Assembly (NCBI RefSeq): GCF_002087295.1
Contig: NZ_MWVI01000019.1
Coordinates: forward strand, 1 to 64,000
DNA from: Vreelandella lionensis
GTDB lineage: Bacteria > Pseudomonadota > Gammaproteobacteria > Pseudomonadales > Halomonadaceae
Length of the DNA: 64,000 nucleotides
Reading direction: 5' to 3'
Shown: one piece after another, positions 41,153 through 52,276 of the stretch
Position numbering within the stretch: position 1 is the first letter of the stretch
Layout: every line of letters starts with the position of its first letter
The notes under the pieces: model-generated
Databases searched by the model: none
Told to the model about the DNA's origin: nothing
What the model saw: only the letters and a program-made list of their open reading frames with translations
Made by a program: the position numbers and the translations under genes

Positions 41153-41474
41153 TTGTCACAGGCACAAAAGAAACCATTTCGTAGCATTGGCCACCATTTG
41201 AAACCAGTGGTCACCGTTTCTGAGAACGGCGTCTCCGAAAATTTGCTCGCAGAACTCAGCCGCGCGCTCAATGATCACGAGCTGATTAAAGTGAAACTCG
41301 CTCTGCCCGAACGGGATGACCGCGCTGCGATGATCAACGAGCTGCTGGCTGACAGCACCGCCGAGCTGGTGCAAACCATTGGCAAAAATGGCGCTGCTTT
41401 ATCGCCGCAACCCAAAGGCTAACCCCAAGCTCTCCAACGTTACCCGCTTCGAGAACCATCACGGGCGGCACTAA
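41153..41474 (+). CDS. yhbY: YhbY family CRM-domain RNA-binding protein (one frameshift)
   Basis: Small KH-like CRM-domain protein associated with pre-50S particles. About 106 residues repaired. Conserved block SIGHHLKPVVTVSENGVSEN and ALNDHELIKVKL. The only start seen is TTG 41153. An extra A near 41390 (GGCAAAAATGG for GGCAAAATGG) shifts frame at IGKMALLYRRNPKA; the restored frame ends at TAA 41472-41474. The only plus-strand gene within the minus-strand block. Confidence 0.85.
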
Positions 41475-41518
41475 AGCACACAGTACTATGCTGACACGGC
41501 GCCAAGCGCCGCTAAGCT

Positions 41519-41556
41519 AAAAGGCCCGAAGCAGCTACCTGCATCGGGCCTTTTTT
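41519..41556. terminator. Bidirectional terminator between yhbY and greA
   Basis: Stem AAGGCCCGA / TCGGGCCTT with a larger loop (AGCAGCTACCTGCA), an A-run on the left and a T-run on the right, serving both convergent genes. Confidence 0.9.
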
Positions 41557-41576
41557 ATGGCGCTATCCGCACAACA

Positions 41577-42053
41577 TTAGAGGTGTTCAACACTCTCAAT
41601 TTCGTACTCAACGTCGCCGCCGGGCGTTTTGACCACCACCAGATCGCCCTCTTCTTTACCAATCAGCGCGCGCGCAATGGGTGAAGTGACCGAAATACGC
41701 CCCGCTTTAATGTCGGCTTCATCTTCGCCAACAACGCGATAGGTAACGCTGGCATCACTATCCAGGTTCAAGAGCGACACAGTCACCCCAAAAATCACCT
41801 TGCCAGTTTTCGGCAGCTTGGTGACATCAATCACCTGGGCGCCAGAGAGCTTGCTCTCGATTTCCTGAATACGGCCTTCAATAAACCCCTGTTGTTCACG
41901 GGCGGCGTGGTACTCGGCGTTCTCCTTTAGGTCGCCGTGTTCACGCGCTTCAGCGATGGCCGCAATCACCTGAGGGCGAGCTTCGCCCTTCAAGTGGTTG
42001 AGCTCTTCGCGAAGGCTTTTTTCTCCCGCTACCGTCATCGGGACCTTGTTCAT
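41577..42053 (-). CDS. greA: Transcript cleavage factor GreA
   Basis: Enters the RNA polymerase secondary channel and stimulates cleavage of backtracked RNA. 158 residues. The N-terminal coiled coil contains [16 protein letters not shown] and the acidic tip [11 protein letters not shown]; the C-terminal FKBP-like domain ends [13 protein letters not shown]. Its ATG overlaps the carB stop by 4 bp, the carB-greA arrangement known from Pseudomonas. Confidence 0.95.
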   Translation of the reverse strand: MNKVPMTVAGEKSLREELNHLKGEARPQVIAAIAEAREHGDLKENAEYHAAREQQGFIEGRIQEIESKLSGAQVIDVTKLPKTGKVIFGVTVSLLNLDSDASVTYRVVGEDEADIKAGRISVTSPIARALIGKEEGDLVVVKTPGGDVEYEIESVEHL

Positions 42054-45000
42054 TGACTTGCTCCTGCATGCAGATCCTGAAGGCGCCGCACCGTAATCTC
42101 CCTACCGTACTCTAGCGCCATGCAAACAGCATTAGCGCCCGCCAAGGTGGTCGCATAGGGCACCTTGCGCGCGAGAGCAGTACGGCGAATGATCGAAGAG
42201 TCGTTAATTGCCTGACGACCTGCGGTAGTGTTCACGATGTAGGCGATTTCGTCGTTCTTCAGCAGATCGACGATATGGGGACGGCCTTCGTAGACTTTAT
42301 TGACGTGCTCCACGGGTAGCCCAGCGGCTTCAATCGCTGCTGCCGTGCCGCGTGTTGCACAAAGTGTGAAGCCCAATGTTAGCAGAGAACGGGCCACTTC
42401 GATAATCCCCTGCTTGTCAGGTTCGCGCACTGACAGGAACGCTTTACGGTCGCCATCCAGCGCTGGGATCGCTTCACCCGCGCCTAGCTGCGCCTTGAAG
42501 AAGGCTTCCGCGAAGGTATCGCCGGAGCCCATCACTTCACCGGTGGATTTCATTTCCGGCGAGAGAATCGGGTCAACGCCCTGGAACTTGTTGAACGGGA
42601 AGACCGCTTCTTTGACGCTATAGAAGTGCGGCACGATCTCACGTTCGAAGCCCTGCTCGGCCAGCGTCTTACCAGCCATGCAACGCGCGGCAATCTGGGC
42701 CAGCGAGGTGCCGATGCACTTGGAAACAAACGGCACAGTACGGGATGCGCGGGGGTTGACCTCGATCACGTAGATCTCGCCATCCTGCCACGCGAGCTGC
42801 ACGTTCATCAGACCTTTTACGCCCAGCTCCACGGCCATTTTCTTGACCTGCTCGCGCATCTCGTCCTGCACATCAGCGGGCAGCGAGTAAGGCGGCAGCG
42901 CACAGGCGGAGTCGCCAGAGTGAACGCCCGCTTGCTCTACGTGCTGCATGATACCGCCGATCACGACCTGCTGGCCGTCTGAGACCGCATCGATATCTAC
43001 TTCCACCGCGGCGCTCAGGAAGTGATCCAGCAGTACCGGCGAGTCGTTAGAGACTTTCACCGCGTTGGTCATGTAGTTTTCAAGCTCGGAGGCGTCGTAG
43101 ACGATCTCCATCGCCCGGCCGCCCAGAACGTAGCTCGGGCGTACCACCAAGGGGTAGCCGATTTTTTCGGGTTTGGCGAAGGCATCTTCGAAGCTGCGCG
43201 CAGTGGCGTTGGGCGGCTGTTTCAGGCCGAGCTTGTCGATCATCACCTGGAAGCGCTCGCGGTCTTCGGCACGGTCGATGGCGTCCGGCGTGGTACCGAT
43301 GATCGGCACGCCTGCGGCTTCCAGCTCGCGAGCCAGCTTCAGCGGGGTTTGGCCACCGAACTGTACAATCACGCCCACCGGCTTCTCTTTATCAGCAATT
43401 TCCAGCACGTCTTCCAGCGTGACGGGCTCGAAGTAGAGGCGATCAGAGGTGTCGTAGTCTGTAGAAACGGTTTCCGGGTTACAGTTGACCATGATGGTTT
43501 CGTAGCCATCGTCGCGCATCGCGAAGGCGGCGTGAACGCAGCAGTAGTCAAACTCGATACCCTGGCCGATACGGTTCGGGCCACCGCCCAGCACCATGAT
43601 TTTCTGACGATCAGAAACGTCCGCTTCGCACTCTTCCTCGTAGGTGGAGTACATGTAGGCGGTATCCGACGCAAACTCAGCAGCACAGGTGTCCACGCGC
43701 TTGTACACCGGGCGAATGCCTGCTGGCTGGCGGGTTTTGCGGAACTCTTTTTCCGACACGCCCAAGAGCTTGGCTAAGCGCGCATCACCAAAGCCTTTAC
43801 GCTTGAGCTGATAAAGCTCACGGGCAGAGAAATCAGCCAGCGCACGCTTAGCAACAGCGTTTTCGGTTAGCACCAGATCTTCAATCTGCACCAGGAACCA
43901 GCGGTCGATGTTGGTCAGCGCAAAGATCTCTTCCACGCTCATACCAGCGCGCATAGCATCAGCCACAAAGAAGATACGCTCGGCACCCGCTGCCTGCAGC
44001 TCGCCCTTGATCTGGGCCATCGTTTCATCGGTGAATTCGGTCACGATCGGGTCGAGGCCGTCGTTACCGGTTTCCATACCGCGCAGCGCTTTTTGCAGCG
44101 ACTCTTGGAACGTGCGGCCAATCGCCATCACTTCACCCACCGACTTCATCTGGGTGGTCAGGCGGTCGTTCGCTTGGGGGAATTTCTCGAACGTAAAGCG
44201 CGGAATTTTGGTCACGACATATTCGATGGACGGCTCAAACGACGCCGGTGTTTGACCGCCAGTAATATCGTTCTGCAGCTCATCCAGGGTGTAACCCACC
44301 GCCAGCTTCGCGGCGATTTTAGCAATCGGGAAACCGGTGGCCTTCGATGCCAGCGCAGGCGAGCGCGACACACGCGGGTTCATCTCGATCACGACCAGAC
44401 GACCGGTTTTCGGGTCCATACCAAACTGTACGTTGGAGCCGCCGTTTTCCACGCCGATTTCACGCAGTACCGCGAGGCTCGCGTCCCGCATGATCTGGTA
44501 CTCTTTATCGGTCAGCGTTTGTGCAGGCGCGACAGTGATGGAGTCGCAGGTGTGGACGCCCATGGGGTCGAAGTTCTCGATCGCGCAGACGATGATGCAG
44601 TTATCGTTTTTGTCGCGCACCACTTCCATTTCGTACTCTTTCCAACCCAGCAGCGACTCATCAATCAGCAGCTCGTGGTTATTGGAAAGCTCGAAACCGC
44701 GGGTACAGATCTCTTCGAACTCTTCCTTGTTGTACGCCACACCGCCGCCGGAGCCACCCATGGTGTAGGAAGGACGAATAATTGTTGGGAAACCTAGCTC
44801 TGCCTGAATTTCCCACGCCTCGTCCATGGTGTGCGCCACTTGCGCATTCGGGCACTCCAGGCCAATGCGCTTCATGGCTTGGTCGAACAGGTCGCGGTCT
44901 TCCGCCATATTAATGGCGTCGGCGTTGGCGCCGATCATCTCAACACTGTACTTAGCAAGTACGCCATGTTTTTCAAGATCCAGCGCGCAGTTCAGCGCGG

Positions 45001-45280
45001 TTTGGCCGCCCATGGTGGGGAGAATGGCGTCCGGGCGCTCGACTTCGATAATTTTCTCAACCGCCTGCCAGGTAATCGGCTCGATGTACGTGGCATCGGC
45101 CATGGCGGGGTCGGTCATGATGGTGGCCGGGTTAGAGTTGACCCAAAAAACCCGGTAACCCTCTTCGCGCAGCGCTTTACACGCCTGAGCGCCAGAGTAG
45201 TCGAATTCGCAGGCCTGGCCGATGACAATCGGACCAGCGCCAATGATAAGAATGCTATTGATATCGGTACGCTTAGGCAT
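42050..45280 (-). CDS. carB: Carbamoyl-phosphate synthase large chain
   Basis: Makes carbamoyl phosphate for arginine and pyrimidines. 1076 residues and free of lesions despite its length. Two homologous ATP-grasp halves, each with a GxGP motif ([32 protein letters not shown]), ATP-grasp loops ([24 protein letters not shown]), and an allosteric MGS-like C-terminal domain. Between carA (75-bp gap) and greA (4-bp overlap). Confidence 0.96.
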   Translation of the reverse strand: MPKRTDINSILIIGAGPIVIGQACEFDYSGAQACKALREEGYRVFWVNSNPATIMTDPAMADATYIEPITWQAVEKIIEVERPDAILPTMGGQTALNCALDLEKHGVLAKYSVEMIGANADAINMAEDRDLFDQAMKRIGLECPNAQVAHTMDEAWEIQAELGFPTIIRPSYTMGGSGGGVAYNKEEFEEICTRGFELSNNHELLIDESLLGWKEYEMEVVRDKNDNCIIVCAIENFDPMGVHTCDSITVAPAQTLTDKEYQIMRDASLAVLREIGVENGGSNVQFGMDPKTGRLVVIEMNPRVSRSPALASKATGFPIAKIAAKLAVGYTLDELQNDITGGQTPASFEPSIEYVVTKIPRFTFEKFPQANDRLTTQMKSVGEVMAIGRTFQESLQKALRGMETGNDGLDPIVTEFTDETMAQIKGELQAAGAERIFFVADAMRAGMSVEEIFALTNIDRWFLVQIEDLVLTENAVAKRALADFSARELYQLKRKGFGDARLAKLLGVSEKEFRKTRQPAGIRPVYKRVDTCAAEFASDTAYMYSTYEEECEADVSDRQKIMVLGGGPNRIGQGIEFDYCCVHAAFAMRDDGYETIMVNCNPETVSTDYDTSDRLYFEPVTLEDVLEIADKEKPVGVIVQFGGQTPLKLARELEAAGVPIIGTTPDAIDRAEDRERFQVMIDKLGLKQPPNATARSFEDAFAKPEKIGYPLVVRPSYVLGGRAMEIVYDASELENYMTNAVKVSNDSPVLLDHFLSAAVEVDIDAVSDGQQVVIGGIMQHVEQAGVHSGDSACALPPYSLPADVQDEMREQVKKMAVELGVKGLMNVQLAWQDGEIYVIEVNPRASRTVPFVSKCIGTSLAQIAARCMAGKTLAEQGFEREIVPHFYSVKEAVFPFNKFQGVDPILSPEMKSTGEVMGSGDTFAEAFFKAQLGAGEAIPALDGDRKAFLSVREPDKQGIIEVARSLLTLGFTLCATRGTAAAIEAAGLPVEHVNKVYEGRPHIVDLLKNDEIAYIVNTTAGRQAINDSSIIRRTALARKVPYATTLAGANAVCMALEYGREITVRRLQDLHAGASQ

Positions 45281-45355
45281 AACGGTTCCCGCAAAAAGTG
45301 GTGACGATGAGCATCAAAACGGCGTAACTAGGCAATGAGAGGCAGCGCGGCTAAC

Positions 45356-46517
45356 TTAGCGGCGCGCCTGCATCATGGCGATAAAGCGATCAAACAGCGG
45401 CGCTACATCGCGCGGGCCAGGGCTGGCTTCCGGGTGGCCCTGAAAGCTAAACGCCGGGCGGTCGGTACGCTCAATGCCCTGCAGGGTGCCATCGAACAGC
45501 GAGCGGTGCGTGGCACGTACGTTGCTCGGCAGGGTCGCTTCATCGGCGGCAAAGCCGTGGTTCTGGCTGGTGATCATCACCGTGCCGGTATCTAGGTCTT
45601 GTACCGGATGGTTAGCACCATGGTGGCCGTGGCCCATCTTGACGGTTTTGGCACCGGAGGCCAGCGCCAGCAGCTGGTGGCCCAAGCAAATGCCGAACAC
45701 CGGAGTGTCGGTTTCCAACACTTCCTGGATCGCTTTGATGGCGTAGTCACAGGGCCAGGGTCTCCGGGGCCGTTAGCCAGGAACACGCCATCCGGGTTCA
45801 TCGCCAGCACCTCTGCCGCAGGCGTTTGCGCCGGCACCACGGTCAAGCGGCAGCCGCGCGCCGCCAGCATACGCAGGATGTTGAACTTCACGCCGTAATC
45901 AAACGCCACCACATGGTAAGGGCGCTCGCCCTGGGTGGTATCCGCGTAGCCTTCGCCCAAGGTCCACTCACCTTCTGACCACTCGTACGCTTCTTTGCAC
46001 GAGACTTCCTTGGCTAAATCCATGCCCTTCAGGCCTGGGAACGCCTTCGCCGCCGCCAGCGCCCGCTCTACGGCATCCTCACCTTCTGCATCGGCACCCG
46101 CCAGAATCGCACCGTTCTGGGCACCTTTATCGCGCAAAATACGCGTCAGGCGGCGGGTATCGATATCCGCAATACCCAGCACGTTTTGGCTTTTCAGGTA
46201 ATCAGAGAGGGTTTGCTCAGAACGGAAGCTGCTGGCCAGCAAAGGGAGATCGCGAATTACCAAGGCCAGCTGCCGCAATCGAGGCGGACTCTACATCTTC
46301 GGAGTTAATGCCAGTGTTGCCGATGTGCGGGTAAGTCAGGGTGACGATTTGGCGGGTGTAAGAGGGGTCGGTGAGGATTTCCTGGTAGCCGGTCATGGCT
46401 GTATTGAACACCACCTCACCGCTTGTGACTCCATCCGGCGCCAATGGCAGTTCCATGAAACACACTGCCATCTTCCAGGGCCAATATCGCGGGTTTGCTC
46501 AATGCGGGGTTATTCAA
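45356..46517 (-). CDS. carA: Carbamoyl-phosphate synthase small chain (three frameshifts)
   Basis: Glutaminase subunit feeding ammonia to CarB. About 386 residues repaired. The class I amidotransferase triad has Cys in [11 protein letters not shown] and His/Glu in [10 protein letters not shown]; oxyanion-type NGPGDP is present. Errors: an extra G near 46439 (GCCGGATGG for GCCGATGG), an extra base near 46263 (GGCCTTGGTAATT), and a missing C near 45757 (GGCCCTGTGAC for GGCCCCTGTGAC). The TTG start at 46517 ([14 protein letters not shown]) has GGGAG eight bases upstream; ATG 46532 is an alternative. A leader with a terminator hairpin precedes it. Confidence 0.92.
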
Positions 46518-46602
46518 GACAAGTTCTCCCATGCTGGTGGGAGCCTGTGGGCGCAGGCTCGGCGATCCGGTTGTCGGCGTTTGCGTGCAAACGTCGGGTC
46601 GT

Positions 46603-46650
46603 AAAAAAGCGGGACGAAGCCGACAATAAAAAATCGGTTTCATCCCGCTT
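46603..46650 (-). terminator. Candidate transcription attenuator in the carA leader
   Basis: On the minus strand, AAGCGGGATGAAACCGA pairs with TCGGCTTCGTCCCGCTT around a T-rich loop and is followed by TTTTTT. It lies about 85 bp upstream of the carA start and no gene ends just before it, so it looks like a regulatory rather than an end-of-operon terminator. A 16-codon open frame ends inside its left arm. Confidence 0.65.
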
Positions 46651-46690
46651 GTTGTTCTCTTTCCTTGGCCTTCATAACGGTGTTAGCCAT
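46640..46690 (-). CDS. Possible 16-residue leader peptide upstream of carA
   Basis: ATG 46688-46690 to TGA 46640-46642 encodes MANTVMKAKEREQQAG. The stop codon falls in the left arm of the attenuator hairpin, so a ribosome finishing the peptide would block hairpin formation. There is no run of Arg codons and no clear ribosome binding site. Inference only. Confidence 0.3.
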   Translation of the reverse strand: MANTVMKAKEREQQAG

Positions 46691-46753
46691 GGCGCAGCAT
46701 TTAGCTGACTACTTTTCCCACTTAACGGCCAGTGCAACAAGCGCGGTGCTCTC

Positions 46754-46774
46754 TCTACAGCTCTTCACTGTAGA
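46754..46774. promoter_or_regulatory. Inverted repeat in the carA/permease intergenic region
   Basis: TCTACAG and CTGTAGA are separated by CTCTTCA, upstream of the carA leader on the minus strand. It could be an operator or an RNA hairpin; no known site recognised. The gap 46691-47066 otherwise holds only this and the two palindromes nearer the permease. Confidence 0.3.
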
Positions 46775-46863
46775 TATTTTGCTGCTTTTTGCAGCCACTG
46801 GGCCAAAATTTTTGGAATGTTACAGGATTTCTCGACTTTCGGCTAGCCCCAAAACTACCGATG

Positions 46864-46879
46864 ACGTTATGCATAACGT
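46864..46879. promoter_or_regulatory. Perfect 16-bp palindrome upstream of the purine permease
   Basis: ACGTTATGCATAACGT is its own reverse complement. It lies about 190 bp before the permease ATG, in a region between the divergent permease and carA promoters. Likely an operator; regulator not identified. Confidence 0.45.
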
Positions 46880-46937
46880 TTTACTTTCGCAATCAGCATG
46901 TCATGCCCGTTAGGCCGCTAATACGTTCCGAAAGCAT

Positions 46938-46951
46938 TTTCGTATACGAAA
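46938..46951. promoter_or_regulatory. Perfect 14-bp palindrome upstream of the purine permease
   Basis: TTTCGTATACGAAA, about 115 bp before the permease ATG. The GTATAC core resembles operators of GntR-type regulators, but none is encoded nearby. Likely operator. Confidence 0.45.
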
Positions 46952-47066
46952 TTAATATATTTGGTTGTCCTCCTACTATTTTTTTGTCTACGCTTCCTAC
47001 AAGCTGACCAAGTGGTCAAACTGTACTGTCGATAGCTCATCCAATAAATACAAAGAGAATATCCTC

Positions 47067-48424
47067 ATGCCACAAAGCCCTACGCCGTATTCCGGCTCAC
47101 CACCCACTCAGGCTACAACCAGCCTGGATCATTACTTCAATGTCAGCCGCCGCGGCTCCTCGGTGAAGACCGAAGTGCTGGCAGGCATTGCGACGTTCCT
47201 GGCCGGGATGTATATCATCGTGGTCAATCCAGCCATCTTATCTGATGCTGGCATCCCTTTCTCTGCGGCCCTATCCGCCACAGTCGTTATCAGCTTTTTC
47301 AGTAGCTTAGCGATGGGCCTTTACGCTCGTAACCCGATTCTGGTCGCCCCTGGCATGGGCATGAATGCTCTTTTCACCTATACCTTGGTGCTTGGCGCAG
47401 GGCTGTCGTGGGAGGTTGCTCTAGGATGCGTATTTTGGTCGGGGTGTTGTTCGCGGTTCTAGCGCTATTTAACGTTCGCGAAGCGACTATCGAGGCCATT
47501 CCTGCCTCATTACGCTATGCCATTACCTGCGGCATAGGCCTATTCATTACCTTTATCGGGCTCAAGAATGCTGGGTTTATCGTTGCTAATCCAGCAACCC
47601 TGGTTAGCCTCGGTGAATTAGATGCAAGTCTCATCACCTTCTTTATCGGCCTGATGGTCACGGCAATATTGGTAATACGCGGTTTCAATGGTGCGCTGAT
47701 TTTAGGCATCGCCTTAACCACTTTGCTGGCAGCCCCTATGGGGCGTTTGTGGAGTGACGAAGTATTAGTGGTTTGGCAAGGCCTCGCCTCATGGCCGGAC
47801 TTCTCAGCGGTCATGAAGGTCGACATTTTAGGCGCCCTCAAGGTGGCTTACTTGCCTTTCATTTTCGTGATGCTGTTCACTAACTTCTTCGACTCACTCT
47901 CCTGCTTCATGGCCCTATCCGAGTCTGCTGATCTCAAGGACGCCAACGGCAATCCACGCAACCTTAAGCGCTCCATGACGGTGGATGCTTTCGCCTCAAT
48001 GATTGCAGCCCCACTCGGCACCAGCGCTGCGCAGACCTTTATCGAATCTGGAGCGGGCGTCGCCCAGGGGGGCCGTACAGGACTCACCGCCGTGGTTATT
48101 GGCGTCCTGTTTCTACCCTTCCTGTTTCTCTCACCGCTGCTGTCTTTAGTCCCCAGTATCGCTACGGCGCCAGCCCTGGTGCTGGTTGGGCTGTTTATGA
48201 TGGCGCCCATTGGAAAGATCGACCGGAGCCGCCTCGAAGAAGCCTTCCCCGCATTTCTGGCCATCATATTAATGCCGCTGACCTACTCCATCACACTTGG
48301 CATTGCCTTTGGCTTTATCAGCTTTGTACTGATCCGGCTGGCTACCGGCAAGCTAGACGAGATTAAGCCTGCCATGTGGGCCTCAGCCCTGCTTGCGGTG
48401 GTTATGCTGCTAACCGCACAGTAG
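47067..48424 (+). CDS. NCS2 family guanine/hypoxanthine permease, AzgA type (one frameshift)
   Basis: Proton-coupled nucleobase importer with about 12-14 membrane helices; 452 residues repaired. AzgA-type motifs: APGMGMNALFTYTLVLG in the first third, NFFDSLSCFMALSESA, and GTSAAQTFIESGAGVAQGGR in the second half. A missing G near 47446 (TCGGGGTG for TCGGGGGTG) shifts frame at FWSGVLFAVLAL. The ATG at 47067 follows an A-rich leader (CCAATAAATACAAAGAG). It lies between carA and dapB in opposite orientation, interrupting an otherwise conserved order, so it is probably a lineage-specific insertion. Confidence 0.9.
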
Positions 48425-48623
48425 CTAGCGCTTCAAACTACTGTTAGCTCAGCCAAAAACAGCACTCTGTCCTGTTCGCAGCCACATTTAGACTAAAAGC
48501 CCATTCAAAAATAACGGTGAGTCCATACGACTCAACCTGCGCGCAGGCTCAGAGGCAATCCATAACGTTACGCTCTGCAGCCAGCACTACGCATATCGAG
48601 AGGCTACGTGCCGTCCTACCTCA

Positions 48624-49430
<807 letters not shown>

Positions 49431-49545
49431 GGAAACTCCTACGCGTGCGCTATTTGGCATCAACTAGAAACAAAAAGAGGTGGCCGCGATTATAGCAGAC
49501 CACCCTTAGCGATGCGGCGCTAACGGCAGCGCCCTTCATGCACTT

Positions 49546-49827
49546 TCAATTCTCCCAGACAATCTCCAGCGACTCGTCTTTCGCCATACGCATTAGATGG
49601 CTCTCGACCACGCCCTCTAGCTGGTCCAAGTGCTCTTCTTCCAGGGTTTCGATGGAGACCAGTAGCCGATCAGGTGCGGCGTGCATCAGGCAAGTACCGC
49701 TGGCAAACACGATCTTGGCGTCCTGCTTACTGTGCTCCACCTCAAGCTTATGCGCCCAGTGTTTACACAGGCGGTTGATCAACCGCGCGCCGGATGGGGT
49801 GGCAATTTCTGCTCGGGATAAAGGCAT
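49546..49827 (-). CDS. DUF2218 domain protein
   Basis: 93 residues matching the DUF2218 family: ARLINRLCKHWAHKLEVE at the N-terminus, a central FASGTCLMHAAPDRLLVSIE strand region and a C-terminal LEGVVESHLMRMAKDE helix. Small cytoplasmic protein of unknown function, seen beside iron or siderophore genes in some genomes but not here. Upstream of dapB in the same direction with a 115-bp gap. Confidence 0.75.
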   Translation of the reverse strand: MPLSRAEIATPSGARLINRLCKHWAHKLEVEHSKQDAKIVFASGTCLMHAAPDRLLVSIETLEEEHLDQLEGVVESHLMRMAKDESLEIVWEN

Positions 49828-49999
49828 GCGGCTCTCTCCAATTTAATAGGAGCGATTACCTACTAGCCTAATCCTCACAGCGAAAAGAGCCAAGCAGCGA
49901 ATGAGAATTCGTTGCGACGGTGTGTTCGGCGACTCACTGCCCTTACTATCAAAAGCCGTGGTAATCTCCAACCAAGCCTAAGCAATTTTAGAGACAACA

Positions 50000-50944
50000 A
50001 TGACAGATGAGACACTAAAATGCCTGACCGCCCTACGGGTAGGCCACAGCCGAGGCCGACTAGCAGCGAATAAGCCCTGCTTACTGCGGGCGATTATTTG
50101 TGAAATACAAAACGGGCACATTAACACGCCGACGGTTGCCATTGATGACCGGCTACTAGCGCGTTATTTCGATTTGTATGAAGCCGCCACCGGTGACCGT
50201 CAGTCGGCTAACCCTCACCTGCCACTTTGGCACCTAAAGGGCGACCAAGGCGTTTCTGGCGCACTTTGGGAGCCGGTGTTTGATAACAGCATCGCTCGCG
50301 TTGCCAATAGCTTAGGCCAGCCTAAATCGCTTAAGGGCTTAAAGGCACTCTTCACACAGGCAGTGCTAGATAGCGCTCTATTTAGTGCCTTTCAGAATAA
50401 ACAAATGGCTCATAACGCCAGCGCACTGATCGTAGCTCACTATTTCGCTGAAGAACCTCAGCAGCACGCGCTGAACACCTATTTAGCCAATGCGCTAGAG
50501 AGCGGCGATTACGAAAAGCACCCCGATAGCTTAGTGGGCGACGTTAAGGAGACACATCAACAGCAGGCACGCTCAGCCGCTTTTCGCACTCTGGTATTGG
50601 AAGCCTACGACTACCGCTGTGCCGCCACTCGTTTGCGCTTTATCACGCCAGACTACCGTTATCTGGTAGAAGCCGCCCACTTAATTCCTTTCGCCGAAAG
50701 CTACGACGACCGCCCTACAAATGGCTTAGCACTGACGCCCAATTTACACTGGGCGATGGATAACCGATTGATCGCGCCGGGGCCGGACCATAAATGGCAT
50801 GTCAGCCCAACTCTTGATGACTTTATGCCAGATAACGCATGGCTTCAGCAGTTGCATGGTCAAGCGGTGGTGCTGCCCCGAGCCAAACGCTGGCAGCCCA
50901 ATCAACAGGCCTTAGCGTGGCGAATGGATCACCTTTTGCGCTGA
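50000..50944 (+). CDS. HNH endonuclease resembling phosphorothioate-DNA-binding restriction enzymes
   Basis: 314 residues. The N-terminal half (about 5-150) has the pattern of the sulfur-binding domain of type IV McrA-like enzymes: LTALRVGHSRGRLAANKP, a hydrophobic LLRAIICEIQNG helix and PHLPLWHLKGD. The C-terminal HNH domain has EAAHLIPFAESYDDRP, NGLALTPNLHWAMDNRL with the His/Asn/His order kept. The usual zinc CxxC before it is reduced to CAAT, so metal binding there is doubtful. No dnd, ssp or methylase genes are in view. Base composition looks lower in GC and richer in TTA leucines than its neighbours, suggesting transfer. The domain assignment is moderately sure, the phosphorothioate link is inference. 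Confidence 0.65.
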   Translation: MTDETLKCLTALRVGHSRGRLAANKPCLLRAIICEIQNGHINTPTVAIDDRLLARYFDLYEAATGDRQSANPHLPLWHLKGDQGVSGALWEPVFDNSIARVANSLGQPKSLKGLKALFTQAVLDSALFSAFQNKQMAHNASALIVAHYFAEEPQQHALNTYLANALESGDYEKHPDSLVGDVKETHQQQARSAAFRTLVLEAYDYRCAATRLRFITPDYRYLVEAAHLIPFAESYDDRPTNGLALTPNLHWAMDNRLIAPGPDHKWHVSPTLDDFMPDNAWLQQLHGQAVVLPRAKRWQPNQQALAWRMDHLLR

Positions 50945-50953
50945 AGCAGATAC

Positions 50954-50990
50954 AAAAACGCCCCAGCACACTGAAGTGCTGAGGCGCTTT
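50954..50990. terminator. Bidirectional terminator between the HNH gene and dnaJ
   Basis: Stem GCCCCAGCAC / GTGCTGAGGC with loop ACTGAA; AAAAA on the left gives a T-run for the minus-strand dnaJ transcript. Confidence 0.85.
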
Positions 50991-51012
50991 GCGTAGTGGC
51001 GCTATACCGCCC

Positions 51013-52167
51013 TTACGGCTTCATCTCTTCAAAGAACTTCTTCACGCTGTCGAAGAAGCCAGTCTTCTTCGGCGAGTGGCTATGACTATTGCTGTCATCA
51101 AAGCTCTTTTGCAGCTGGCGAAGCAGGTCTTTTTGCTCGTCGTTGAGGTTGACGGGCGTTTCCAACACTACTTTGCACAGCAGGTCGCCGGGGGCACCGC
51201 CGCGTACCGGCTTCACGCCTTTACCGCGCAGGCGGAAGAGCTTGCCGGTTTGGGTTTCCGGCGGGATCTTCAGTTTCACGCGACCATCCAGCGTGGGCAC
51301 TTCCAGCTCGCCACCTAACGCTGCATCAACAAAGTTGATCGGCACGTCACACTGCAGGTGCTTACCATCGCGTTTGAAGATGTGGTGCGGCTTGATGGCG
51401 ACCTGAACGTACAAATCGCCCGCTGGGCCGCCGTTGACGCCGCTCTCACCTTCGCTATTGAGGCGAATGCGGTCACCGGTATCCACGCCCGGCGGAATCT
51501 TCACCGAGAGAGTGCGGGTTTCACGCACGCGGCCTTCGCCGTTACATTTATGGCACGGCACCTTGATGTGCTGGCCACTGCCGTGACAGGTGGGGCAGGT
51601 TTGCTGGACCGCAAAGAAGCCCTGCTGCATACGTACCTGACCGTGGCCATGGCAAGTGGGGCAAGTCTCTTTGGTGGAGCCTGGCTCGGCGCCACCACCG
51701 TCACAGCGGTCACACTCGATATGGCGCGGGACGCGAATATCCACCGTGGTGCCCGCCACCGCGCTCTCTAGATCCAGCTCTAGGTTGTAGCGCAGGTCGG
51801 AACCGCGGGCGGGTGCGTTGGGCCCACGACGACGGCCACCGCCGCCACCGAAAATATCGCCAAACACATCGCCGAAGATGTCGCTGAAATCGCCAGCGCC
51901 ACCGCCGCCGAAGCCACCACCTCCAAAGCCGCCGCCCTGGCCATCCACACCGGCGTGACCGAACTGGTCGTAGGCCGCGCGCTTCTCGCCATCGCTCAAG
52001 ACTTCGTAGGCTTCCGACACTTCACGGAATTTTTCCGCTGCGGTGTTATCGTCCGGGTTTCGATCAGGGTGGAATTTTTGCGCCAGACGGCGATAGGCCT
52101 TTTTGATCTCTTTCTGATCGGCCCCTTTTTCGACACCCAGGACTTCGTAATAATCGCGTTTGGACAT
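51013..52167 (-). CDS. dnaJ: Chaperone protein DnaJ
   Basis: Co-chaperone that delivers substrates to DnaK and stimulates its ATPase. 384 residues. J domain with HPDRNPDD near residue 33, a Gly/Phe-rich stretch (residues 75-115), four CxxCxGxG zinc repeats around 145-215, then the C-terminal substrate-binding domains. Intact. Downstream of dnaK across a 109-bp gap that contains a hairpin. Confidence 0.96.
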   Translation of the reverse strand: MSKRDYYEVLGVEKGADQKEIKKAYRRLAQKFHPDRNPDDNTAAEKFREVSEAYEVLSDGEKRAAYDQFGHAGVDGQGGGFGGGGFGGGGAGDFSDIFGDVFGDIFGGGGGRRRGPNAPARGSDLRYNLELDLESAVAGTTVDIRVPRHIECDRCDGGGAEPGSTKETCPTCHGHGQVRMQQGFFAVQQTCPTCHGSGQHIKVPCHKCNGEGRVRETRTLSVKIPPGVDTGDRIRLNSEGESGVNGGPAGDLYVQVAIKPHHIFKRDGKHLQCDVPINFVDAALGGELEVPTLDGRVKLKIPPETQTGKLFRLRGKGVKPVRGGAPGDLLCKVVLETPVNLNDEQKDLLRQLQKSFDDSNSHSHSPKKTGFFDSVKKFFEEMKP

Positions 52168-52225
52168 GGGTCCTACGCCTCCTGGTTAGCTACGCACTAT
52201 AGGCGTCTCGGCCGCGGAAACAGCA

Positions 52226-52247
52226 ACGCGGGAGTTGCCTCCCGCGT
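52226..52247 (-). repeat. Inverted repeat between dnaK and dnaJ
   Basis: ACGCGGGAG / CTCCCGCGT, loop TTGC. No T-run follows on the minus strand, so it is more likely an mRNA processing or stabilising hairpin that sets the dnaK:dnaJ ratio than a full terminator. Confidence 0.6.
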
Positions 52248-52276
52248 CACCACTTTCCTTGGCAGAAAGAGGTGGG

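Noticed and set aside
43022..44797. Plus-strand frames of 230-250 codons opposite carB
   Set aside because: Antisense shadows; carB itself is intact on the minus strand.
46691..47066. Purine riboswitch upstream of the permease
   Set aside because: No three-way-junction pattern with the conserved loop motifs; the region is better explained by palindromic operators.
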